A stretch of 64,000 nt of DNA from positions 1 through 64,000 of the forward strand of contig MQVO02000010.1 in NCBI GenBank assembly GCA_001986395.2, in the 5' to 3' direction. This DNA comes from Irpex lacteus. Its lineage: Eukaryota > Basidiomycota > Agaricomycetes > Polyporales > Irpicaceae. The notes below the pieces were generated by a model. The model searched no databases, was not told where the DNA came from, and saw only the letters and a program-made list of their open reading frames with translations. Both the position numbers and the translations under genes were made by a program. Below, in pieces: positions 8,024-18,643 of this stretch (positions are counted from its first letter, which is position 1; each line of letters opens with the position of its first letter).

Positions 8024-10567
8024 ATGAGCGACGAGGAGCAAGGACGAGGACGCTCCAGAAGGAGCAAATCTCTCAGCAAGACCCCGCGACACGCAAGTGT
8101 CGAGATGGCGGACACGACTCCGTCGTTACCCACCATCCGAACCCCATCTCCAGACGCGACTGTCTCTCTCGGCAACGACTCCGACCGAGAAGACATTCGC
8201 TCACCGTCACCCACATTGTCGTCGACGGCGATGTCGTCTTCGTCGCGCAAGCGACCTCACGAGTCGTCATCGCCGCCTAGGGGGGAGGAAGAAGGGGAAT
8301 TAACGTCTGCGGAAGCAGACTCAAGCAGACGGTCGTTGGACGACGACCTAAGACGAGCGCGGGAGAGGTACAAGGACCTCAAGGCCGACTACGCCAGCCT
8401 GCGTCGCGACTACGACACTTTACGTCGGGACAACCGACGGCTCAGGGACGAACGGCAGGATGCTGAGATCAAGGCATCCAACCACAAAATAGAGGCCGAC
8501 TCGTGGAAGGGAGGAGTCGACAGACTCAACACGACGCTCAAGTACCAGGAATACAAGAGCGAACAGCTGCGAAGGGAGCTCGTTACCAGAGGACGAGCAC
8601 GATCCCCCCAACACGAGTCCAGCAAACACGCTCACGTAAGTGAGCAAGAACTCCTCAAGGAGATCGCCATGTACGAGATCTCCAGGGACATCTACGGCGA
8701 CTACGAGAGCGAGTCGGAAGACTGGGAGGTATACGTTCCCCCCAAGTCGAAGAAGAAGAAGTCCTTTCCAAAGGCAACGCAGCGAGCGCATCAACCAATG
8801 ACAGTTGACAAGCCCGCGACGCCTCCGGAGACCTCACGGACTCCACTCGAAGAACGCATCGCACCACGACCACCGCAAGGTGGTAACTTCTACCCTCGGG
8901 ACAACGGGAGAGTCAGGGCATCCAGCCCCCCTCCCAGGCAACCTGCATCTTCCCTAACGGGAAGGCCCACGACGGAGACCAGCGAGTTCCCCCGGGAACA
9001 AATGGCTCCCCTGCTCGACAGGAACGGCAATCGTATCGCGTTCGACACCCCCCGCTCGGGATGGTGTCTCGTGTACGGTAGACCCATGCCCTTAGGGTCA
9101 CCGTTCCCCGACATGCGCCCGGACGTGTCGATGATCAATCCGTTGACCGGCACCTACTGGACTATGCAGGAGTTGGAGCTGTTCCCCAACGGGTTCCCTG
9201 GATGGCCGGCACACTGGCCGGCAGGCAGAATGACACATTCCGAAAGGAATGAATGGTTACGCACGCGTGCTTATCGCACGCACTCCATCGCCACTGGCCC
9301 TAACAGGGCTCCGCCTCCAGTACCCGACTTCAGACTCATCAGCACGGTCGACCGGTCGCGGGAACTTCTACGATGGCTCCCAGGCAACCCCGACGCGCAC
9401 GCCGCCGTCGAATTACCCTGGAGATTCCCCGAGACAGCTGAGGAAACTCAGCGGCTACGAGAAGTAGCCTGGATGCAAGGCAACCTCGAGGCCTTCACGT
9501 TCTGGGGAAAATTCGTCAATTACTGCAATCGAATCCCCAAGGACCGTCGTATGCCTGCAGAGGTCGAGGCCACTGGCATCACTTGGCCACGCCCGCTATG
9601 GGCTCCATACAAACAGGTCAGCGAGAGGCAGAAGGAGAAGAAGAGGTTGAAGAAGATAGAGAAGCACCAGGGCCGCGCAGCGCCCCCTTTCCACCCTCAA
9701 CCTCCTCCTCCTCCTCCACCTCGACGGCATGCAGGCCCCTTCGGGGCTGGTCCCTCTGACGCGGTCATCGCGCAGACAAACCAATACCTCAACACGCAGC
9801 GGGCTCACGCGAGCACGACCGGGACGGGCAACTTCCCAACTGCAACCGCCACGAGGATGCCTGATGCACACCCTGGTCCAGACACGAGCACCTCGACGCC
9901 CACCGAGGCCCACACTTCGGCGACCCTGACCACACCCTCAGTACCGCAAGGTACAACTACTGACGTGCCCATGGTCACCGAGCCCGCCGTCGCCACCACC
10001 ACTCAGACGCCTCACGGCGTCACAACAACGGAAACCACGGCCACGGATCAAGTAGCCATGGATTCCGCCGCGGAACACCTGGCTGACGTCCACTCTTTCC
10101 CAATCGACGTCGACGACTTGAGCCCCAACCTCGACAATCTCGACAACTGGGTACGACGCCTTGGCGAATGGTACCACGTCGAGCTGCCAGGCCTTGTTCG
10201 TGACGCAAGTCACCAGGTCTCCGACCTCAACGCCCTCAGAGGGCTTCTCATCGTAGCAAGGCTCGGGCCTCACGACAACTCCGGCCGAATCACGCTGGGC
10301 TTCATTCGGCGCGTCGCCGAATTCATCCGTCAACGCCCTATCACCGCCGAACAATTCGTCGAGGCCCTCCCCATCACTGTGCCTGCTACTATCGAGAACC
10401 TCAACAGCTACCTCGACGATGTCCAACGCTCACGCATTGAGTACATCGCCGACGCTGCCTCTGGAGGACTCCGCCTCGAGTATGTGCGTGCCTGGTTGGC
10501 TAGGGTAATAGTCCCCGTCACCACGGACAGCACCCAACACTTCCCCAACCTCGGGCCCTCGAAGTAG
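8024..10567 (+). CDS. Large additional ORF between pol and the 3' LTR, function unknown
   Basis: 847 aa from ATG 8024 on the sense strand, ending 45 bases before the 3' LTR. Order: Ser/Arg/Pro-rich N-terminus (about 1-90); a strongly charged coiled coil (about 100-200: LRRARERYKDLKADYASL, LRRDYDTLRRDNRRLRDERQ); a basic KSKKKKSFPK patch that could be a nuclear signal; a Pro-rich linker; a Trp/Pro-rich middle domain (about 330-520, WPAHWPAGRM, FWGKFVNYCNRIPKDRRMP); a poly-Pro stretch; a Thr-rich linker; and a folded-looking C-terminal domain (about 690-835). There is no signal peptide, membrane helix or Env-like feature. The codon style resembles the rest of the element. It may be a second structural or nucleic-acid-binding protein, or a captured host sequence. 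Confidence 0.85.
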   Translation: MSDEEQGRGRSRRSKSLSKTPRHASVEMADTTPSLPTIRTPSPDATVSLGNDSDREDIRSPSPTLSSTAMSSSSRKRPHESSSPPRGEEEGELTSAEADSSRRSLDDDLRRARERYKDLKADYASLRRDYDTLRRDNRRLRDERQDAEIKASNHKIEADSWKGGVDRLNTTLKYQEYKSEQLRRELVTRGRARSPQHESSKHAHVSEQELLKEIAMYEISRDIYGDYESESEDWEVYVPPKSKKKKSFPKATQRAHQPMTVDKPATPPETSRTPLEERIAPRPPQGGNFYPRDNGRVRASSPPPRQPASSLTGRPTTETSEFPREQMAPLLDRNGNRIAFDTPRSGWCLVYGRPMPLGSPFPDMRPDVSMINPLTGTYWTMQELELFPNGFPGWPAHWPAGRMTHSERNEWLRTRAYRTHSIATGPNRAPPPVPDFRLISTVDRSRELLRWLPGNPDAHAAVELPWRFPETAEETQRLREVAWMQGNLEAFTFWGKFVNYCNRIPKDRRMPAEVEATGITWPRPLWAPYKQVSERQKEKKRLKKIEKHQGRAAPPFHPQPPPPPPPRRHAGPFGAGPSDAVIAQTNQYLNTQRAHASTTGTGNFPTATATRMPDAHPGPDTSTSTPTEAHTSATLTTPSVPQGTTTDVPMVTEPAVATTTQTPHGVTTTETTATDQVAMDSAAEHLADVHSFPIDVDDLSPNLDNLDNWVRRLGEWYHVELPGLVRDASHQVSDLNALRGLLIVARLGPHDNSGRITLGFIRRVAEFIRQRPITAEQFVEALPITVPATIENLNSYLDDVQRSRIEYIADAASGGLRLEYVRAWLARVIVPVTTDSTQHFPNLGPSK

Positions 10568-10600
10568 GCCGTAGACCGATCACCTGGCCGTGCTCAGTCT

Positions 10601-10612
10601 AAGGTGGGAGGA
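10601..10612 (+). promoter_or_regulatory. Polypurine tract
   Basis: AAGGTGGGAGGA lies directly before the TG that opens the 3' LTR. This is the expected place and composition of the primer for plus-strand DNA synthesis. One T interrupts the purine run. Confidence 0.8.
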
Positions 10613-10853
10613 TGTGAGGGACTCACTTCGAATGCGCAAGCATTCTAATCTTATCTTATCTCACGCGCGCTCACGCGCGCCAGTGATGGGAAACCATCTG
10701 CCCGATTTAGTATATACTGTATAGTTATTGATCGGATACATGTACGCCAGATCTCCTATGAGATCTGGCATCTATCTCTTTTGTACTACGCGTAGGTTCC
10801 GAATAAAGCTCGGTCAAACTTACCTTGTACGAGAGGGATAGCAATCCCTTACA
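10613..10853 (+). repeat. 3' LTR, complete, 241 bp
   Basis: Begins TG at 10613 after the polypurine tract and ends CA at 10853. Positions 10643-10853 are identical to 1-211. It carries the TATATACTGTATA segment, the 10-bp hairpin (10746-10769) and an AATAAAG motif. The sequence from 10854 on is host DNA. Confidence 0.95.
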
Positions 10854-11098
10854 GGGTGCAAGGATTAGATGTCTTGACCCGTATGCTAGAGGCAGACCTA
10901 AATTAAATTGTAATATAGGCGGGGAAATAATCTTAGTTACATACCGTTTTGGGCGTGAGTGCGGAGTAGAGAGAGATTCATCTCAATCGTTCTGCAACGA
11001 ATGAGAATAGCCCGTGAGTGAGTCATTCTGACCGACCGTGCAAACTTTTCTGGACAGCTTTTGTCTTCGCTTCATCGACCACTGCCTTTCTACCCTAC

Positions 11099-12788
11099 AT
11101 GGCTACAGAGTCCCCAATTCAGACTTGCACCGGCAAGGACTCCTCTGGTGATCCTTGTGTCTGTCTCCGACATGCTCCTGATCCTAAGCAAAGTCCCGAC
11201 GAAGTCCAGCGATGCCGAAACTGTGGTCACTGGGATACCTGCCATCCTGCCACAGTGACACATGCGGCCAATGCCCCAGCCCCATCCAAGGTGCAACAGA
11301 TCCTATCCATGTACAAGTCTGGACAGGCTTCGGGAGGGAAAAAAGCATCTCTTCAGGAGGCTGTAAAGGAGACCAACGCAGGGTTACACGCAGGCCGCAA
11401 TGAGCTGGGAGAGAACATGCGTGGAAAGCAATCCTCCCACAAAAACGGTGTCAGTGCACAGTCTTCTAACTTGCTGTTATTACTCATCCTTGCTGCCGTT
11501 GCAGGCCACACCATTATCAACATCTGAGGGAGAAGTGATCAAGATTGGTCGGCTTATCATGGTTACGGGCGGAGTGGTACGTACTCAGTTCGATTGTTTA
11601 CGCACGACATTTAATATTGTGTCTACCATAGAGCAAGGTCACTGGACAGTTGCTCAGCAGCGCTGCACCCAAGCCCGCTGAAATCAGTACATCACGTCTT
11701 GAATGGGGCCTCACAGCTATCGAGGACGCCGGTGAAGGGATCACATTTCAAGTTGGCTGGCCTGCAGAGAAATTTGATAAGCTATTTCGTACTTACCTGC
11801 CAAAGCCAATGACGTATCTCGACAGCCTGCCTAGTTTGCCGGGGGGCAGGAAGTATCGATGGTGCATTCTGTCCAAGAGTCAACAGAAACTAAGTGTGGC
11901 GGTAGATGGAGACGCACTCACCAGTCGCTCTCGGGTTCAGGATGCGGTAGTTGGCCAAGGAAAGAAATGGAGCGCAAAGGCGTTGTATATCGGTGAGTTG
12001 CAATGTTGTGTAGAACCTGGTTGTCGCAGTCTCACTAATACAACCTAGCGTCAACGGACTACATTTCCCCGGAAATCTATGTGAACGGCTGGACGGGCCC
12101 AAAAGAGGTTGATCAAGGGTCTGATGATGACTCAGATATCGCAACCATTGTTAGAGTTGCTGCCGCGAGCGGTCATAAGCGTGCTATTAGTATCTCATCT
12201 AATGATGAGTCTGACGAAGAAGTTGTTCAAGGAAAAGGTAAGTGCTTCCATTGATCTAGTGCAGTCATCGTTTCTGACAGGCAACTACCACAGGCAAAGG
12301 AAAGTTGGCTTTGTCTGCAGCACCTCCGATGAAAAGGATCAAAAGTGCAGCTGCCTTGGCGGAGCCTGATGCAGAGCTTGATGCACGTAAGTAACCTGCC
12401 AATGACTCTTTTTGACCAGTACTCATGAAATCTTGCAGCGACTGAGTATGCATTCCACTCACCCTCTCTGAGCCCGTTGGGAGATATGACATTCTTCGAC
12501 TATCCACCGTTTGAGATCAAAGGTAAGTAATGGTTCAATTCTCAGCTTTCATTTCACAGCTCATAATGAACGCATCGCGTGATGGGACTAGGCGAATCGA
12601 GTCAGACTGCAGGCCCATCAACGTTGAAAGCACAGTCTCCTAGTATCAAAGCAGACTCCGGCTCAAGCTCAAGCTCACACAGCACTCCAACAGCGACTCG
12701 TGCCCGCTTTACTTACAGGTCCAAGGAGAAAAAGAATGAAGGTCTGCAGTTTTCAGACGACCTCAAGGTTGACAATCCCTGGGAGTAG
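11099..12788 (+). CDS. Hypothetical basidiomycete protein with N-terminal Cys/His cluster
   Basis: ATG 11099 opens MATESPIQTCTGKDSSGDPC. Exons join through introns starting at 11450 (GTCAGT) and at GTACGT near 11580, then further short introns near 12000, 12240, 12390 and 12525; the stop is at 12786-12788. The N-terminus has Cys/His residues in the pattern C-x8-C-x-C then C-x2-C-x2-H-x3-C-H (CRNCGHWDTCH), which suggests a small zinc-binding module. A middle part (ITFQVGWPAEKFDKLFRTYL, KYRWCILSKSQQKLSV) looks folded; the C-terminus is Ser-rich with basic patches. From memory it resembles a large family of uncharacterised Agaricomycete proteins, often multi-copy. No function is assigned. It begins 245 bases after the retrotransposon. 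Confidence 0.6.
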
Positions 12789-13567
12789 ATGCCTCCACAT
12801 CTCATAATCGTTCTTACACAAATGTTTTTTGTATTAACTCTGAAAATGCCAACTACTGTCATTCGTTCAACCTATGTAACTACTATAAGTAACTCGGAAG
12901 AGGTAAGTAACTGAGGCGACTTCAACTTGGACGACAATAACAAAAGTAGAGTCCGAGTCAACAGTCGTGCAACAGTTCCGTGGAAAAGAACTGCAAACAG
13001 AGTGTTGATAGCAAGAGACACAGATATATACAAAATGAAACAATAATGAAACAAAGAAGAAACACCATGTACGTGAGGAATATGGACCGAGAGGCGACAG
13101 TGCGATGGCTTACAAGTCAATTATGACACAAATCCTTGGATGCAACCGGGCGTCAAACGTCTGGATCCAAGGATTTGTGTCATAACTTACATGTAAGCGA
13201 GTACAAACATGCACTCAATGGCCACACAAATAATGCCAGGACTGATTTTATACCAATGGGTTGGTGGGTGACAGGTGAATTGCAACCTTACAGTGAGTGG
13301 CTTTAACAGATGACGAATTCAACCATGTGGAGGTAGGTTTTGATAAGGTTAGGCGCATGTGGGGGCCACTCACCGCAAAGTACGAGCGATGGGAAACTCA
13401 CAAACTATACAAACAGAGGAACAGATCTCACGTGAAGGCAAGCAACGGGACGAGAAATGGTAGGAAGCGGAAATGTTACATAATGCACGTGCCAGGTAAC
13501 GCTTACAAGGCAGAAGTGACTTACATGCGACCACCACGACGTGAGTGAAAACCACAACGTCCACAGA
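12789..13567. other. Intergenic, 779 bp, with hairpin
   Basis: No convincing gene. A 252-base frame at 13297-13548 starts with GTG and is basic and unsupported; it could be an upstream exon of the next gene, but the gap is too short for a normal intron. The 13121-13197 inverted repeats are the only clear structure. Confidence 0.5.
13121..13185. repeat. 21-bp perfect inverted repeat with 23-nt loop
   Basis: The arms 13121-13141 (starting TTATGACACAAATCCTTGGA) and 13165-13185 are exact reverse complements. Immediately after, 13186-13197 (CTTACATGTAAG) is a 12-bp perfect palindrome. It may be a small foldback element, a stem-loop RNA gene or a palindrome trace of DNA-transposon excision. No target duplication is obvious. 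Confidence 0.85.
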
Positions 13568-14220
13568 ATGTCGAACCAGGTCACCCACAGCACAGACGAA
13601 GAGGACGACGAAATCATATTCGTAGAACATGGCAGTCGAGAGAGACCGATTGAAATTGACGACGACATCGAGTACTTGGGATACAGCCTGCCAGGAGCGC
13701 TGCCAGGTGGGACATATCGTACACGTCACCCAGTGACGGGGGATTGGATCCCGGTGGTTGTCGTACAGGTACATGATTGATAGATATAACAACAAAAGAG
13801 TGTACGCTGACATCAAATCAGCCAACAGAGGAGCGATGGCAGAGACCAAGGAGATACTATGGGCCAGACAGCGAAGAGGAATCTTTCCCGCTACCAAGAC
13901 CGAGACCGAAACCTTTGGAGCCACTCAGCAGAAGACAACGGACCGACGGATCACACTATATGATCATACCGCCCGGTGCGAAATTTGGACCACCAGACAG
14001 GGCGACGCGCGAGAAGAGAGGGGAAGGGAGGCGAACAACGGACGGTACGAGCGCAATGGACACGGTATTGGGGTCATTGATACCAAGTTCAGGAGCAGGA
14101 TTGTCTACAACGATGCACGCGTCAGACAACTTGACATCAGACGCAGACAAATCGAACGAGATAGAGGAAGAAGAGGTGTTGGGTGAGCTAACACGGTTCG
14201 GTTCGACGGAAGGCGAATAA
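13568..14220 (+). CDS. Hypothetical acidic/basic low-complexity protein, two exons
   Basis: ATG 13568 (MSNQVTHSTDEEDDEIIFVE). An intron at 13769-13821 (GTACAT...ATCAG, 53 bp) joins two open frames in phase 0 and removes the stop at 13778-13780. The product is 199 aa: an acidic N-terminus, a possible small folded part (YLGYSLPGALPGGTYRTRHP), then an Arg/Pro-rich region and an acidic tail. No family recognised. The composition resembles ORFs carried by basidiomycete transposons, so it may be a transposon remnant rather than a host gene. Confidence 0.45.
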
Positions 14221-14726
14221 AGAGTTATATACACCATACGAACTGTACAGATCACCGTATTTATTAAAATCATCATGTCTACTATACACGACAACGAAAG
14301 AGTGAGAGAGTGAGACACATATACTAGAAAAACAAAGAAGGAGTGCAGCGACTTAATACCCAGCGCTCGGGCTTATCTAGCTCACACAGCCCAGAATAGC
14401 AATCTGTGAAATACAATTTTTAATAAATGACTTATTCTACCATATGCAGTATATACAAATTCCCGAATAGGGTCATGACGGCGCGCGCAGATGATGGCGC
14501 GCGGCGCGCGTGGACGGCGCGCGGCGCGCTAATAAAAGTGCATTTGGAACGTCATACTGATTGATCATGTTGACGCACTGGCGGATCTCCTTGTCCACAA
14601 CCTCTGCAGGCTCCTGCAGACACAACCTTCACGTTCATCCCCTCTACCCCTTCTCTCGTGAATATATCGTCTCAATATCCTAGCAAACTCAATCTCATCT
14701 GCCAGCACGTCTCTGGATGCGGATAG
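14221..14726. other. Intergenic with GCGCGC-rich tandem motif
   Basis: It holds the 3' flank of the preceding gene and the promoter of the AP-3 gene. At 14478-14530 there are two and a half copies of an about 20-bp unit GA(T/C)GGCGCGCGGCGCGC. No ORF is supported. Confidence 0.6.
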
Positions 14727-17700
14727 ATGTGGGAACGGACCTTGCAAGACCTGATTCGCGGTCTGCGCGCAAACAAGAAGGATGAAGCAAAGTTCATCGC
14801 GAAAGCCGTCGACGAGATACGAGATGAAGTCAGGAGCAAGGATATGGAGTTAAAGGCGGGAGCAGTGCTGAAGCTCACATATGTCAGTACCTAATGCATG
14901 TCTAGAGGATTAAGTACTCGCTGCTGAATGCAGGTTCACCCCCAGCTAGACATGCTTGGATATGACATGAGCTGGGCTTCGTTTCATATTGTCGAGGTCA
15001 TGTCTTCGCCGCGAATACATCTCAAAAGTATTGGATATTTGGCTGCTGGATTGTCGTTCCATGACGACACGGACGTGCTTATGCTGACCACTAATTCGCT
15101 CAAGAAGGTACGCAGCACGGCCCTTCGTTCCCTACCTTCAACTCACCACCTTTTAGGACCTCAACTCAAAAGCGGAAGATGTTGCTGTTACTTTAAACGG
15201 TTTCTCACAAATCGTGAACGAGGATCTAGCGCGAGACCTTGGCCCGGAAGTCGTACGGATGCTCACACATTCACGAGCACATATTCGAAAGCGTGCGATT
15301 GTGGCCTTGTACAGGGTTTTAGTCAAGCACCCTGGTCTGAGAGATCAGGCAGTTCCAAGACTTAGGGAGAGGTTGGAGGACAATGACCCAGGTACGTGTG
15401 TACGTCATTGCTCAGAGCGTATTCCCTAACCCTGCATGTAGGCGTCGTAGCTGCCGCAGTTAACGTGCTATGTGAACTAGCACGTAAGAATCCTACAGAC
15501 TATCTTTCTCTCGCACCCCAGCTCTTTCAACTACTCACCACCTCGACTAACAACTGGATGCTTATCAAGCTCATCAAACTCGTAAGTGTACTCAAAGTTG
15601 GATTCTTGCATGTCATATACTGAGAGCAAAAGTACTTTCCATTAGTTCGGCGCGCTCACACCTCATGAACCTCGGCTGGTCAAGAAGCTCCAGCCTCCGA
15701 TAACCGAGATTATATCCACCACCCCGGCTGTTTCGCTACTGTACGAATGTGTGCATACATGTATCATCGGAGGAATGCTGCATGGGACACAAGGAAATGC
15801 ACTGGCAAGAACTTGTGTCACCAAGCTCGCCAATTTCTTGCAGGACAGTGATCAGAACTGTGAGCTCGTCTCCCCCATATCTCACCTGATGCATGGACTA
15901 TAATATGCTATAGTGAAGTACATTGCCCTTCTTGCTTTGGTCAAGATTGTGCCATCGCATCCTTATCTCGTGGCAGAGTACCAAGAGATGATCATGTCTA
16001 GTGTCAATGACCAGGACATAAGTATCCGAATGAGAGCCCTCGACCTCATCTCGGCCATGGCAAGTACTTTATGTTGAATTGTCAACCATTCGCAGCGACT
16101 GAGTGCCCTCGTAGACAAACCAAGATAACCTACAATCAATAGTCCAACAACTTCTCTCCCATCTCACCCGCACAGAATCCACCGGCCTCCCCTCGGCCGC
16201 ACAGTCCCTCTCCCAAACTCTTGGACCATCTACACCACGGACGCTCGTCAACATCAACAACCCTTCCCAGAACCCCGCATACAGACTCACACTCTCACAT
16301 CGCATCCTCTCCTTATGCTCCCAAGACACCTACGCGAACATCACCGATTTTGAATGGTACCTTTCTGTCCTAGTCGATTTGGCGTATATTGCCAACGTTG
16401 AGGGCGTAGGAGGGCAGATCCGTGATCAGTTGGTGGATGTTGCTGCGCGTGTGAAGGGCGTGAGGGGGTACGCTGTGCAGCTGATGACGAAGGTTATCAG
16501 CGATGACTCGTTTTTGTTGGATGCGAGTGAAGAAGGCGGGTGCGTAGAGGTGTTGTGGGCTGCTGCATATATCTGCGGAGAGTATTGCAGGTGCGTCGGT
16601 TGTTATTTCCGTCATGAAGCAGGTTTTAATGCCACGTATAGCGAGCTCGCAGAACCCCAGAAACTGTTGAATTACTTGCTACAGCCTAGGGTGCTCACTC
16701 TGCCTCCTGAGATTGTGGCGGTTTACTTGCAGGGCGCACTCAAAGTATTTGGGTCATGGGCAGCTGAACTTGCGGAACAGTGGGACGATGAGGATCTAGC
16801 TAGGGTGAAGAATGCTGTTAGCACAGTGCTCGAGCGCATAGGCGATTTTGCGTCTAGCCCCGACATCGAAGTACAAGAACGGGTATGTTCTCTTAATCGC
16901 ACTCAGCATGAGTTCGAGATATATTACTGACACAATTATCACTCAGGCTGCCAACATTCAAGGTTTATTCTCGTTCGTGAACGCAGACATACAGGCTTTC
17001 CGTCCCAGACCTAGCATCAGCTACGGTGAAGACGAGGACGGCTTCGGGGGTACATCGACACCGTCTGTAGAACCACGCTTCCCCAAGAGTCTCTTCCTCG
17101 TCCATCCGCTCTTTAGCGTGTACGAACTAAATCCTGTGGCCGCCAGCGCGCAAGCCAGCGTACCCATACCAGATGGGTTGGATTTGGACGCGTGGATAGT
17201 TCCTCCGCCAAGAGAGGAAACTGTTGACGAAGGAGAAGAACGCGGAGACGTGGGTGTAAAGGTCAAGAAGAGCAGGAAGGGGAAAGGGAAGGCTGTTGGT
17301 AACGGAAAGTCGAAGAAGCAGAAGCGTGATGACGTGCTTGAGTATGAGCCCGAGGACGATAATACATCGGCAGCTCAGACCCCCATCGAGACTGAGGAAG
17401 AGAAGGCGGAGCGCGAGAGAGTGAGTCGCCATTTTTGTCGGTTTTGCCAAACATCAGAGGTTCTGATACTAGCTGCTTTTTTGCAATTACGACTGTAGAG
17501 AAAACAAGAGAGGCTGGAAAGGCAGCGGGACGATCCATTCTACCTTACAGATGCACGACGGCAGGCTACCCAAGGTCCGACGCAGGAGGACGTTGACTCT
17601 ATTCCCGTAGTCCGTCTAGACGACTTGCCGTCATTGTCGCAAAATTCATCAGGTAAGCCCCACTCCCTAAACCAACTCTAACAAAACTCGGCGGCTTGTG

Positions 17701-18090
17701 CTGATTTCAACCTCGTTACTTGACACGATAGCGTCTGGTGCGCAGCTTCCCACCCTCAAGTCCGCGTCCAAACCAAGGCCGCCACAAGCGTTCGTCATCG
17801 ATAGAGTGGGTGAAATGCCGAAAGGCGCGAAATCGCCCTCGCCACTATCACCTCCACTATCATCGTCGTTGGTGAGATCGTCTACGCCGTCGACGAATGG
17901 TGCAGCAGGAGCATCTACGTCCTCGTTCTTCCCTCAGTATGAGGTTGATGATGATATACCTCGTACTGGGACACCACCACCTATAAAGGTTACGAGGACG
18001 AAGAAAAAGAAGAAGGCGACTGGTACGGGTGTGAAGAAGTCACGGACAAATAGTGCTGCGGTTGCTGAGGACAATCATAATGGTACCTAG
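14727..18090 (+). CDS. APL5: AP-3 adaptor complex subunit delta
   Basis: Large subunit of the AP-3 coat, which sorts membrane cargo from the Golgi/endosome directly to the vacuole. ATG 14727 gives MWERTLQDLIRGLRANKKDE, the conserved adaptin start. HEAT/Armadillo-type helices follow (VMSSPRIHLKSIGYLAAGL, HIRKRAIVALYRVLVKHP, VVAAAVNVLCELARKNP, NWMLIKLIKL). The C-terminal part has a Lys-rich patch (KKSRKGKGKAV) and Ser/Pro-rich tail, matching the delta hinge. Ten introns can be placed, giving about 900 aa, normal for fungal delta adaptins. One intron (16060-16114) starts GC instead of GT (ATG|GCAAGT...TCGTAG|AC) and is needed to keep the frame. Stop at 18088-18090. Confidence 0.9.
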
Positions 18091-18643
18091 AATTGGTTGG
18101 TTTGTGGAGGCACTGCTAATAGCAGGGCGGTTGGATTGTATCGGTATCTACGGCCGAATGGGCGATTGCTATCGATTTTCGGTTTGATCATGTACAGCCT
18201 GGAGATACATGCATATGCTCGAGCGTACATCACGGAGTCAACATCGGACATTCTGCTATCCAGCTGATTGCGCTATGCAAGATTACTCATTCTTGTTCGT
18301 AAGTGAATTGACACGAGCTTTCGGTACGATACAATAATGCAACACAGCGTAAGTAGCGTGCTCAACAAAACAAGAATACAACAAAGTACTTAGTGTTGTA
18401 CACTAAAATCAAATACAGCATAGATACATCGCAACAAACGGGCAGTATTAATACGATACACTGACATAGCATTCGAGAGCGTCCGTGACTTGCATTATGC
18501 TGCTGCGGCGACGGATTTCGACGGGACGCCACAGTCCCGAACGCCCTGATGCTCGGTGCCCATACTAGCGTACCAAGTTTGAGGGCCCTAATATATTCCA
18601 TGACACGTAACCAAGACAGGTTTGCATGTCAGTAACTGAGTGT
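18091..18643. other. Intergenic between convergent genes, 553 bp
   Basis: 3' flanks of the AP-3 and dioxygenase genes. Only short unsupported frames; no repeat noticed. Confidence 0.5.

Larger units (their letters stand above)
1..10853 (+). mobile_element. Ty3/gypsy chromovirus LTR retrotransposon, nearly complete
   Basis: Order on the plus strand: 5' LTR (its first 30 bases lie outside the window), gag region, zinc knuckle, acidic ORF, aspartic protease, RT, RNase H, integrase, chromodomain, an additional large ORF, polypurine tract and 3' LTR. The RT-RH-IN order plus a C-terminal chromodomain places it in the chromovirus branch of Ty3/gypsy. The two LTRs are identical over all 211 comparable bases, so insertion looks recent. 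The target-site duplication cannot be checked because the left flank is missing. No TGG-type tRNA primer site follows the 5' LTR at 212; the sequence there is a T-rich run then AAGTTCGAG, so priming may be unusual. Gag is interrupted by frame changes while pol and the 3' ORF are open. Confidence 0.95.

Noticed and set aside
13541..13568. Short GTGAGT...CCACAG segment considered as an intron
   Set aside because: Only 26 bases, below a workable fungal intron; the downstream ATG at 13568 is a better start.
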